Origin: Ardenticatenaceae bacterium
GTDB lineage: Bacteria; Chloroflexota; Anaerolineae; Promineifilales; Promineifilaceae
Direction: 5' to 3'
Assembly (NCBI GenBank): GCA_020634565.1
Contig: JACKBN010000017.1
Coordinates: 73,773-137,772, forward strand
Length of the DNA stretch: 64,000 nucleotides
Part shown: positions 40,278 to 48,015 of the stretch, piece by piece
Position numbering within the stretch: the first letter of the stretch is position 1
Layout of the letters: every line of letters begins with the position of its first letter
Notes under the pieces: model-generated
What the model was told of the DNA's origin: nothing
The model's database searches: none
What the model saw: only the letters and a program-made list of their open reading frames with translations
Program-made: the position numbers and the translations under genes

Positions 40278-41804
40278 TTATTCGCCGCTCAGGCTGCCAA
40301 CTGGCAAATCACCACAGCGGTCTACCAACTCGTCTGGCAGCAGACAGGGTACGTCTGGCCGGTTGGTTTCTACAAGTTCGTAATAGTTGAATTCCGGATC
40401 GTCCACATTCAGCAAAGTAACGATGTACATATCCTGAATGGCAACATGATCCTCAGGACGAATGTAAATGGTACCCTTCGGTCCTTCAAACTCCATGCCT
40501 TCCATGGCGTCGATGAGCGCAGCAGAGCTGGTGTCGCCAGCCGTTGCCTTCAGGGCCTCGACGATCATGATAGCGGCATTGGCAGCATCCGCATCAAACA
40601 GGTCCGGGAAGGTGCCAAATTGCGCCTGGGTTTGTTCTACCAGCCAATCATTGATTTCATTGTCTGGCAAAGCATAGTGATACAGGATACCACTGGTGGA
40701 GCCAATGGCATTGCTGAAGAAGGCCGGCATAACCACGTTGTCCACAAAACCAGCGGCCAACGGAACTTCGTCCGCAGCGCCAGAGTCGATGTACGCCTGG
40801 TAGAGCGGCACAAAGCCACCGCCAGCCCAGGTTACCAGGAAGGCCTGCGCACCACTATCAACGGCACCCAAAACCTCATCCATGTATGGGGTGAAGTCGG
40901 TGGTGTCTGCTGGAGCAAAGATGTCGTCTACAACAAATTCGCCGCCAAACAGGGTACAGGCATCACGGAAAGCTTGAGCGCCACCGTAACCAAAGGAGTA
41001 GTCGGGAGCAATCTGCACAAAGCTGCTGTATTGGGTCGTCAGGTATTCACAGATATTTACTGCATCCTGGTAATTGTTACGGCTGGTGCGGAAGGTGTAC
41101 TCGTTGAAGGTCACGCCAGTGATGTCATTGGCGGCGGCAGGTGCCACAACCAGAACTACATCATTTTCACGAGCCAGCTCTTGCAGGGTAGCCGTAGCGC
41201 CGGAGCTAACGGTACCAACCAGAATGTCTACGCCTTCTACTTCGATCAGTTCACGACCTACAGTAGCGGTGGTTTCTGGGTTGCTCTGGTCATCACGCTT
41301 GAAGACCTGAATTTCACAGCCGTCCATCATGTAAGAAGTATAGCCATCGCCTTCGGTGCCAGCAGCACCCGTTGCATATTCCATGCCAAGCGGGAAACCA
41401 CGCAGCACGTGTGCGCCGTAGATAGCCAGGGCACCCGTTTCGTCGGTGATCAGACCCACTTTAATTGGTTCTTCGCAGGTCAGTTCGCCCATGGCTTCTT
41501 CATCCATTGCTTCTTCTTCGGCCATGTCTTCGGCATCTTCCTCAGCCATATCTTCTTCACCACCATCGGTGGCTTCTTCCACGGCTGCTTCTAGCGTCGG
41601 CTGAATTTCTTCAGCAGCGGCTTCCAAGGTTGGCTGAATTTCTTCAGCGGCTGCTTCCAAGGTGGGTGCCAGCGTTTCGGCAGCATCCTGCACCTGCTCG
41701 GCGGCATCGTTAATGGCTTCTTCGGTGGCCGCATCACAGGCGGACAGCACAAAAGAGAGGCCCAACAGCATAACCAGTAAAACTAAAAGTGTACGACGTT
41801 TCAT
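40278..41804 (-). CDS. livK: Branched-chain amino acid type substrate-binding lipoprotein
   Basis: 508 residues from ATG 41804, behind TGGAGGAAAG. The signal LVLLVMLLGLSFVLSACDA ends in lipobox LSAC. About 80 acidic residues follow, with tandem EEIQPTLEAAA and MAEEDAED units, then the binding domain from IKVGLITDETGALAIYGAHVLRG. The type I periplasmic-binding fold continues to the end (VDILVGTVSSGATATLQELA, IMIVEALKATAG). The ligand could be branched-chain amino acids or an aromatic or aliphatic acid; the acyl-CoA genes beside it favour an acid. The acidic tether is unusual and would hold the domain away from the membrane. The gene has no exact ACGGCCGT. Confidence 0.88.
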   Translation of the reverse strand: MKRRTLLVLLVMLLGLSFVLSACDAATEEAINDAAEQVQDAAETLAPTLEAAAEEIQPTLEAAAEEIQPTLEAAVEEATDGGEEDMAEEDAEDMAEEEAMDEEAMGELTCEEPIKVGLITDETGALAIYGAHVLRGFPLGMEYATGAAGTEGDGYTSYMMDGCEIQVFKRDDQSNPETTATVGRELIEVEGVDILVGTVSSGATATLQELARENDVVLVVAPAAANDITGVTFNEYTFRTSRNNYQDAVNICEYLTTQYSSFVQIAPDYSFGYGGAQAFRDACTLFGGEFVVDDIFAPADTTDFTPYMDEVLGAVDSGAQAFLVTWAGGGFVPLYQAYIDSGAADEVPLAAGFVDNVVMPAFFSNAIGSTSGILYHYALPDNEINDWLVEQTQAQFGTFPDLFDADAANAAIMIVEALKATAGDTSSAALIDAMEGMEFEGPKGTIYIRPEDHVAIQDMYIVTLLNVDDPEFNYYELVETNRPDVPCLLPDELVDRCGDLPVGSLSGE

Positions 41805-41915
41805 ATTTTTCTTTCCTCCAGATATTTCACGTTTTGGGATGAAACTTTTTTCGATCAGTGTAGATTTTCCTTCCTGTTTGAGACTCATTTCATAAACACC
41901 TCCGTTGAGACATTT

Positions 41916-42308
41916 CTAGCTCGCCGTCAAATCTTTTACCAAAACAAGCGCCTCGCCTTCACAGACGACGGTGCCCGCCAGAGTAACACAAGTTGTGCGC
42001 AGGTTAACCAGCGCTTTTTCGGGGCGCAGGCGGGTGATCTGGACAACGGCCGTTACCACCTCATCCACCTTTGCCACCGCTGGAAACCGCAGCGACTGCT
42101 TCAGCCAGTTGGTGCCTGGACCGGGCAGCTGCGTCCCCAGCAAATCAGAAAACATGCCGCTGAGCAGCGGGCCGGGCACGGTGGCCGAACTATCTGTCGT
42201 GCCAAAGCCTAGCCCCACATCGCCGGACAGCACGCGATAAGCAGCCACATCATCAGCGGTAAAGGTACGGCTGGCGCGGGCTTCCTGGCCTACGGCAAGA
42301 TGGTTCAT
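41916..42308 (-). CDS. MaoC-like hotdog protein lacking the catalytic histidine
   Basis: 130 residues with the MaoC/PhaJ pattern: FTADDVAAYRVLSGDVGLGF and VPGPLLSGMFSDLLGTQLPGPGT. The hydratase motif is normally SGDxNPIHxD. Here it reads SGDVGLGFGTTD, so the histidine is gone. It may be a structural partner of the intact MaoC protein encoded two genes upstream, as in double-hotdog hydratases made of one active and one inactive half. Its start overlaps the stop of the crotonase gene by four bases. Confidence 0.75.
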   Translation of the reverse strand: MNHLAVGQEARASRTFTADDVAAYRVLSGDVGLGFGTTDSSATVPGPLLSGMFSDLLGTQLPGPGTNWLKQSLRFPAVAKVDEVVTAVVQITRLRPEKALVNLRTTCVTLAGTVVCEGEALVLVKDLTAS

Positions 42309-43093
42309 GCCACCACTGCCTTACGCCGCTGGTTCACAAAATCGCGGAAGCCGTCAATCGCTTCCGGCGTCACCATCTGCTGGACAAAATGATCCAGCTC
42401 CGCGCCTAATCGGGCCGCAATTTCCGCGCGGTCCAGGTGCAGTAGCTGTTTGGTGTGGCGAATGCTGCCCTGCTTTTTGGCGGCAATGGCCTCAGCAATT
42501 GCCAATGCCTCAGCCTGAATTTGTTCGGCCGCGACGACGCGATTGGCTAGACCCCAGGCAACGGCCGTTTCCGCATCAATCGCCTCATTCAAATATAAAA
42601 CTTCTGCTGTCCGTCGTGGTCCAATCACCAAAGGCAGCAGCACCGCCCAACCACCATCCGGGCTGGGGCCAACCTCGCTGTAAAATGGGGCGAAGCTGGC
42701 TTCCGGGGCCACCAGCACAATGTCTGACCCCAAAACAAAGCCCAACGAACCGCCGGTGACAATGCCATGAACGGCCGTAATTACCGGCACCGGTAAATCA
42801 ATCAGCGCCAAAATCACCTGGTTCAGTAGCCCCACAATCTCGCGGGCGTACGGTTCCATGTTGTCGGCGTGCTGCACAAAGCCCAACGCATCGCCGCCCG
42901 TGGAGAAGGAACGGCCGTTTGCCCGCAGCACCAACGCCCGCACCGATTCATCTGCCGCCACCTCGGCCAGTACGTCCAACATTTCGCGCAGCAGGGCCGG
43001 TACCAGGCTGTTGTGCCGCTGGGGACGGTTGAGGGTGACAACGGCCGTTGTTCCCACAAAATCGAGCAAAACCAGTTCGTTGGCCTGGGTCAT
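42305..43093 (-). CDS. Enoyl-CoA hydratase/isomerase
   Basis: 262 residues of the crotonase fold. The oxyanion-hole segments are NGRSFSTGGDALGFV and HGIVTGGSLGFVLGSDIVL. FAPFYSEVGPSPDGGWAVLLPLVIG fits isomerase-like members such as PaaG. It should hydrate or isomerise an enoyl-CoA. Four-base overlaps link it to a MaoC gene on each side. Confidence 0.87.
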   Translation of the reverse strand: MTQANELVLLDFVGTTAVVTLNRPQRHNSLVPALLREMLDVLAEVAADESVRALVLRANGRSFSTGGDALGFVQHADNMEPYAREIVGLLNQVILALIDLPVPVITAVHGIVTGGSLGFVLGSDIVLVAPEASFAPFYSEVGPSPDGGWAVLLPLVIGPRRTAEVLYLNEAIDAETAVAWGLANRVVAAEQIQAEALAIAEAIAAKKQGSIRHTKQLLHLDRAEIAARLGAELDHFVQQMVTPEAIDGFRDFVNQRRKAVVA

Positions 43094-43470
43094 AACAAAA
43101 TCACCGTCTCGCCGGTCAGGGTCGCCTCACCTGCCGGATTTCTCATTTCGGTTAGCAATCGCAGTTGCGGTCCATCTTGTGCCAAAAGCTCAAGATGGAT
43201 GGTCATCGGCTCGTCGGCATAGGTGGGTGCCGGAAACTTGAGTTCCTGCGAGAGCTGCACCGCGCCGGGAAAATGGCGGCTGATCGCGCCGCAAAGCACG
43301 CTGTAGAGCAGCATCCCGTGGGCCACCGTGCGGCCAAAGCGCGTCCGCGCCGAAAATTCAGGATCGACATGGATCGGATTGTCATCCCCGCTCAGCTGGG
43401 CAAAAGCGTCAAACTCCGCCTGGCTGAATGTCTTCTGCTCCTGAATGATTGTCTGCAAATCTGAATTCAT
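43090..43470 (-). CDS. MaoC-like (R)-specific enoyl-CoA hydratase
   Basis: 126 residues with the full hydratase motif AQLSGDDNPIHVDPEFSARTRFG (catalytic Asp and His) and TVAHGMLLYSVLCGAISRHFPG. It is first of the MaoC-crotonase-MaoC trio. Homologues hydrate trans-2-enoyl-CoA to the R-3-hydroxy form. Confidence 0.85.
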   Translation of the reverse strand: MNSDLQTIIQEQKTFSQAEFDAFAQLSGDDNPIHVDPEFSARTRFGRTVAHGMLLYSVLCGAISRHFPGAVQLSQELKFPAPTYADEPMTIHLELLAQDGPQLRLLTEMRNPAGEATLTGETVILL

Positions 43471-43479
43471 ATCATTTTA

Positions 43480-43550
43480 TTGGACACGGATAAACACTGG
43501 TTTACACAGATAAAAGCAAGAATCAGTGTAAATCTGCGAAAATCAGTGTC
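43480..43550. repeat. ATCAGTGTAAATC inverted repeat
   Basis: GGACACGGATAAACACTGG and AATCAGTGTCCG arms with an inner ACAGAT/ATCAGTGTAAATCTG part fill the spacer between the MaoC and acyl-CoA synthetase genes. Confidence 0.55.
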
Positions 43551-43557
43551 CGACCAT

Positions 43558-45060
43558 TTAAGAATCAACGGTCACCATTTCGCGCAGCTCACGCTTGAGC
43601 ACTTTGCCAGCGGCCGTGCGCGGCAGTTCTTTCATAAAGCGCACCTGCTTGGGAATCTTGTAGCGGGCCAGTTTGCCCTGGCAAAAATCAATCACCTCCT
43701 GCTCTGTCAGCGACGCGCCCTCTTTGACGACCACCAGTGCCAGCCCGACCTCTTGCCACTTGGGATCGGGGATGCCGATAACGGCCGTTTCTGCCACGCT
43801 CGGGTGCTGATAAATCACATTCTCAACTTCCGCCGGATACACATTTTCGCCGCCAGAGATGAACATGTCCTTCCACCGATCAACAATCGTGTAGAACCCT
43901 TCGTCGTCGTACATGGCCGCGTCGCCAGAGTGCAGCCAGCCGCCACGCAGCGCTTCGGCCGTTGCTTCGGGCAGATTCCAGTAGCCGGTGGTGACGTTGC
44001 CGCCGCAAACGCACAGCTCGTCCACTTCGTTGGGGCCGAGCAAATTGCCGTCTCGATCCATGATGCAAACGTCCGTGTGGAGTACCGGCTTGCCAACCGA
44101 GCCAGCCTTGCGCACGGCATCCACTTTGGGCACCAGGAACACCGTCGGCCCGGTTTCCGTCATGCCAAACCCTTGCTGGATAATGATGCCCCGGCTGGCG
44201 TAATCGTGCACCACTGAGGGCGGCAGCGAAGAGCCACCGCTGGCCCAGCTACGCACGCTGCTGAGATCGTACTGGCTGAAATCGGCCGTTTGCGCCAGCA
44301 TCAGGTAAATGGCGGGGACCAGCAAAAGCACGCTCACCTGCCACTGCTCGATGAGCTGCAGCAGTTGCTCCGGCTCGAACTGGCGCATCACCACCAGCGT
44401 GCCGCCGGTGTGGAAAATTGGCCCGGCATATAGTCCCAACCCGCCCGCGTGGAAGCAAGGCAACACGTTCAAATTCACGTCCCGCGAGGATAAATCAATT
44501 GCCTGGCCCATGCCCACGGCGTTGTAGAAAAAGTTGCCGTAAGTCACCTGCGCGCCCTTGGGGCGACCCGTCGTGCCGCTGGTGTACAAGATGGCCCAGG
44601 TGTCTTCATAGCGCAATCGCGGATCGGGCACGCCCGTCGGGTCGCCCGCGGCCAGGGTGGCTTCATCGCCCACGGTGAGCCAGTGTTCGATCTGGACGAC
44701 TTTTTGCAGGGAAACGGCCGTTTCCGCAAACGCCTCATCCACCAAAATCGCGCGGGGTTGGCAATCGTTAAGAATGTATTCCAACTCCGGCACGGACAGC
44801 CGCCAATTGAGGGTGTTCAAAATGGTGCCGCTCTTGGCGCAGGCAAACAGGGCGACGTAATAATCGGCGCTGTTGTGGGCCAAAATGGAGACGCGATCGC
44901 CCGTTTGTAGGCCGAGCTGGTGCACAAAAACGTGCGCCAATCGGTTAGCCCGCTCATTGAATTGGGCGTAGGTGAACTGCTGCCCGCTATGGGCATCTAC
45001 GAGGGCTAATTTGTCTGGGGTGCGTTCAGCATGCCGCTGAATCCAGTCGGAGTGGTACAT
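43558..45060 (-). CDS. AMP-forming acyl-CoA synthetase, first copy
   Basis: 500 residues of the ANL superfamily. The phosphate loop is AILYTSGTTGRPKGAQ, A5 is QGFGMTETGP, A7 is WLHSGDAAMYDDEG, the hinge is VDRWKDMFISGGENVYPAEVE, and the catalytic lysine is in PRTAAGKVLKREL. It activates a carboxylic acid to acyl-CoA. It starts 3 bases after the hydrolase stop, so these genes are co-transcribed. The chain length or type of acid is not evident. Confidence 0.9.
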   Translation of the reverse strand: MYHSDWIQRHAERTPDKLALVDAHSGQQFTYAQFNERANRLAHVFVHQLGLQTGDRVSILAHNSADYYVALFACAKSGTILNTLNWRLSVPELEYILNDCQPRAILVDEAFAETAVSLQKVVQIEHWLTVGDEATLAAGDPTGVPDPRLRYEDTWAILYTSGTTGRPKGAQVTYGNFFYNAVGMGQAIDLSSRDVNLNVLPCFHAGGLGLYAGPIFHTGGTLVVMRQFEPEQLLQLIEQWQVSVLLLVPAIYLMLAQTADFSQYDLSSVRSWASGGSSLPPSVVHDYASRGIIIQQGFGMTETGPTVFLVPKVDAVRKAGSVGKPVLHTDVCIMDRDGNLLGPNEVDELCVCGGNVTTGYWNLPEATAEALRGGWLHSGDAAMYDDEGFYTIVDRWKDMFISGGENVYPAEVENVIYQHPSVAETAVIGIPDPKWQEVGLALVVVKEGASLTEQEVIDFCQGKLARYKIPKQVRFMKELPRTAAGKVLKRELREMVTVDS

Positions 45061-45062
45061 GG

Positions 45063-45869
45063 TTATCCTTGCAAAAAGTTAGTAACAATAGTGACGGCCG
45101 TTTCCGGCTGTTCAAATGGGAAAAAGTGACCGGCCTGGTTGATAACGGCCGTTTCTGCGTGCGGAATTGCGGCCTTGAGCAAATCTATGTTGGCGGGTGG
45201 CACCACCTTATCCTCTGCGCCGGACAAAAGGAGCGTGGGGGCGGTGATGGCCGACAGCTTGTGCTCAAAACACGCCTCTTCCGACATGAGCGACAGCCCA
45301 ATGCCCATTTGGGCCTGGTAGCCTGCCGGGTCGATGGGATGGCTGGCGCGGTAGGCCAACCACTCATCCACAATTTCTGGATGACGCTCGCCAAACCCTG
45401 CCGCGCAGCTGATGAGGATGCCGTTGCGCAGGCGGGTGAGCGGCTCGGTTGTGGTGTCCATGAGCACAGCCAACGCTTCTTGCGTTACCGGCACGTGGCG
45501 CGGCCCGCCAAAGTTGGTGGCGGACAAAATTAATTTGCTAACTTTCTCCGGGTAGGCGAGGGCAAAGGCTTGGGCGATAAAACCACCCATTGAATGTCCG
45601 AAAACGGCCGTTTCCCCCCACCCCAGCGCCTCTAGGAAACAAGACAAATCTTCGGCGAGCAGTTGGGCGGTGTATGGCCCGGCTGGCTTGTCCGTTTCGC
45701 CCACGCCGCGATTATCGTAGCTGAGCACGGTAAAATGTTTGGTCAGTCCGGGCACCATCTTGTGCCACATCCAGCGGCTGTAGCCCAATCCCGCTACCAA
45801 CACCAGCGGCGGCCCACTGCCTTCAAGCTCATATGAAATTGTGATGCCGTTCGCAGATACTGTTGCCAT
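45063..45869 (-). CDS. Alpha/beta hydrolase
   Basis: 268 residues. VAGLGYSRWMWHKMVPGL, the nucleophile motif FGHSMGGFIAQAFA (S93), a late Asp in LLLSGAEDKVVPP, and NQAGHFFPFEQPE give a complete triad. It is similar to 3-oxoadipate enol-lactonases and related esterases. Placed between two acyl-CoA synthetases, it may release the acid they activate. AGGAAG precedes the ATG. Confidence 0.85.
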   Translation of the reverse strand: MATVSANGITISYELEGSGPPLVLVAGLGYSRWMWHKMVPGLTKHFTVLSYDNRGVGETDKPAGPYTAQLLAEDLSCFLEALGWGETAVFGHSMGGFIAQAFALAYPEKVSKLILSATNFGGPRHVPVTQEALAVLMDTTTEPLTRLRNGILISCAAGFGERHPEIVDEWLAYRASHPIDPAGYQAQMGIGLSLMSEEACFEHKLSAITAPTLLLSGAEDKVVPPANIDLLKAAIPHAETAVINQAGHFFPFEQPETAVTIVTNFLQG

Positions 45870-45885
45870 TTTGCTTCCTGTTTGG

Positions 45886-45942
45886 ATTTCCCCGGAAAAT
45901 CACGAAAATGAAAGTTGCCGTCAGAACATTTTCCGGGGAAAT
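45886..45942. repeat. ATTTCCCCGGAAAAT hairpin repeat, copy 2
   Basis: ATTTCCCCGGAAAAT (45886-45900) and ATTTTCCGGGGAAAT (45928-45942) are perfect inverted arms. Arm length, arm sequence and loop length match the copy at 19562. Confidence 0.75.
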
Positions 45943-45950
45943 GGTTCAAC

Positions 45951-47486
45951 TCAATTTAACAATTCCCTAAGCTCCGCTTTGATCACTTTGCCGTAGGGCG
46001 AGTAAGGCAGAGCGTCGGTGAAGATGACGCGCTTGGGGATTTTGTAGCGGGCCAACTTGCCCTGGCAATGCTGGATCAACTCTGCTTCGGTAGCAGCTTC
46101 GCCATTGGCCTTGACCACCACCATCACGCCCACCTCACCCCACTTCTCGTCTGGCTGGCCGATGAGCGCCGCCTCGGCAACCGCTTCATGGGCCACAAAA
46201 ACCGCTTCCACCTCGGCGGCGTACACGTTCTCACCACCGCTGATGATCATATCCTTGAAGCGCCCAGCGATATAGAAGTAGCCATCCTCGTCCATTTTGG
46301 CCATGTCACCGGTGTGGAACCAGCCATCGCGCAGCGCTTCAGCCGTGGCTTCGGGGTTTTTCCAGTAGCCAGTGGTAACGTGCGGCCCTTTGATAATCAG
46401 TTCACCGGTTTGGTTGGGGGGAACGGTACGGCCGTTTTCATCCACCAACTTCATCTCACTGTGAAAAATCGGCTGGCCCACCGTACCGGGCTTCTTTTCT
46501 GGATCGTCATCGTTCATGGTGAAGCAGTTGGTGCCCACTTCGGTGAGGCCATATCCCTGGCGGAACGGCTTGCCGGTGGCCTGCCGCCAGGCCGCAATGA
46601 GCGACACCGGGCAAGGCGCACCACCGCTGATAAACCAGCGAATGGCGCTGAAATCGGTTTCGGCCAGCTCTGGCGTGTTGAGCCATACCTGGAAAATGGT
46701 AGGCACCCCCAGCAGCACGGTGCATTTCTCATCCACAATCTGACGTAGGGTTTCCACCGGATCAAACTGGCGCATCAGCACAATGCGCCCGCCCACGTAA
46801 AACAGCGGCGTAAGAAAAACAAACAGCCCACCAGAGTGGAACATTGGGGTAAAAATTGGCGAGATGTCGTCCTCCGTTAGTCCCCAACTCACGATGGTGT
46901 TGATCGAATTCCACAAAATTTGGCGGTGGGGAATCATGGCCCCTTTTGGCTTCCCGGTGGTTCCAGAGGTGTACAAAATGCAGGCGGTGTCATCGGGTGA
47001 GAGCAACGGCCGTTCCGGTTCCCCATCATCTGCTTTGGCCAGTTCATCTTCATAAATCAACGCGCCCGCAATCTCTGCCCCTTCGACGCTGACCAGATGA
47101 TCCACGGCAATGTTGGGCAGCATTTCGGCAAGCGTTTCCGTAAATTCCGGCCCACAAATCAGCACCCTGGAGCCACAATTTTGCACGATGTAAGCCAGTT
47201 CATCAGCCACCAGCCGCCAGTTCAGCGGCGCAAAAATCGCCCCGATCTTGGTCGCGGCATACATCAAATCAACGTAGACAACGCTGTTGTGCGCCAGCAG
47301 CGACACCACATCCCCATGCTGCACGCCCAGCTTCTGCAAAAAGTGGCAGGCGCGGTTCACCCGCGCGTTAAGCTGGGCAAAGGTGTAGCTCTGGCCGGTG
47401 GCCATTTCGCGCAAGGCCACGCGGTTGGGGGTTAGTTCGGCTCGTTTGCTGAGTAAATTGCTTGCATCCATAAGATCATTGAACAT
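45951..47486 (-). CDS. AMP-forming acyl-CoA synthetase, second copy
   Basis: 511 residues. The phosphate loop is CILYTSGTTGKPKGAM, A5 is QGYGLTEVGTN, A7 is WFHTGDMAKMDEDG, the hinge is AGRFKDMIISGGENVYAAEVE, and the lysine is in PYSPYGKVIKAELRE. It is a diverged paralogue of the gene at 43558. ATG 47468 is an alternative start that would begin closer to family members. Neither has a clear ribosome binding site. Confidence 0.88.
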   Translation of the reverse strand: MFNDLMDASNLLSKRAELTPNRVALREMATGQSYTFAQLNARVNRACHFLQKLGVQHGDVVSLLAHNSVVYVDLMYAATKIGAIFAPLNWRLVADELAYIVQNCGSRVLICGPEFTETLAEMLPNIAVDHLVSVEGAEIAGALIYEDELAKADDGEPERPLLSPDDTACILYTSGTTGKPKGAMIPHRQILWNSINTIVSWGLTEDDISPIFTPMFHSGGLFVFLTPLFYVGGRIVLMRQFDPVETLRQIVDEKCTVLLGVPTIFQVWLNTPELAETDFSAIRWFISGGAPCPVSLIAAWRQATGKPFRQGYGLTEVGTNCFTMNDDDPEKKPGTVGQPIFHSEMKLVDENGRTVPPNQTGELIIKGPHVTTGYWKNPEATAEALRDGWFHTGDMAKMDEDGYFYIAGRFKDMIISGGENVYAAEVEAVFVAHEAVAEAALIGQPDEKWGEVGVMVVVKANGEAATEAELIQHCQGKLARYKIPKRVIFTDALPYSPYGKVIKAELRELLN

Positions 47487-47560
47487 TGATTAACGCCGAT
47501 GCCGCAGATTTCTTGTTTTGGAGAATCGGCGTTATCGGCGTGTTTTTGCTTAATTTTCTT

Positions 47561-47791
47561 CTAAAACAAACTTCTTTCTTGGAACAACATCGCCATATTG
47601 TGGCTAAACATCATCGTCATATGATTGCGGGGCACGGCTTTGTTGCGACAGTTGGGCAAAATGGTGACCATGCGATTAACACGGCCGTTTAGCGGGCGAA
47701 AGTTGAAGGTATGATTCTGGAAGATAACGGCCGTTTTGTGTGGACGGTAGGTTGCGTGTCGGGGTAGCAAAGTCCCGATATTCACGTGCAT
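47561..47791 (-). pseudogene. Remnant of an acyl-CoA synthetase N-terminus
   Basis: From ATG 47791 the frame reads MHVNIGTLLPRHATYRPHKTAV, then FNFRPLNGRVNRMVTILPNC. This matches the first 60 residues of long-chain acyl-CoA synthetases but lacks the segment between RVNR and TILPNC. The rest (about 25 residues) no longer resembles the family. No adenylation motif follows. It lies directly upstream of an intact synthetase and is probably a decayed third copy. The surrounding spacer 47487-48015 has two ACGGCCGT copies and nothing else recognisable. Confidence 0.6.
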
Positions 47792-47936
47792 AAAAATCCC
47801 TCGTTTGCTTTCTGCCTCTTCCCAAGACAATCATCAAAATGGGTTGCTGCTTATCCGTTTGGGCAGTTTACCAAAGCGAGGTTGCCTAAAAGTAACAAAA
47901 CTGCCCAATTAATTGCTCAATGTGGATGAATTGAAG

Positions 47937-48003
47937 CGCAAGACACACAAAGAACGCAAAGGTTTTTCTTTTCTACCTTTGCGTTCTCTGCCTCTTTTGC
48001 GGT
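47937..48003. repeat. CACAAAGAACGCAAAGG inverted repeat
   Basis: CACAAAGAACGCAAAGG and CCTTTGCGTTCTCTG arms surround a TTTTCTTTTCTA loop. It lies downstream of the patatin gene and could stall transcription on either strand. Confidence 0.6.
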
Positions 48004-48015
48004 ATAGCGAGGGTA

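Noticed and set aside
40233..41594. 453-codon open frame on the plus strand
   Set aside because: It is antisense to livK, which has a signal peptide, lipobox and family match. The opposite frame shows no domain or ribosome binding site.
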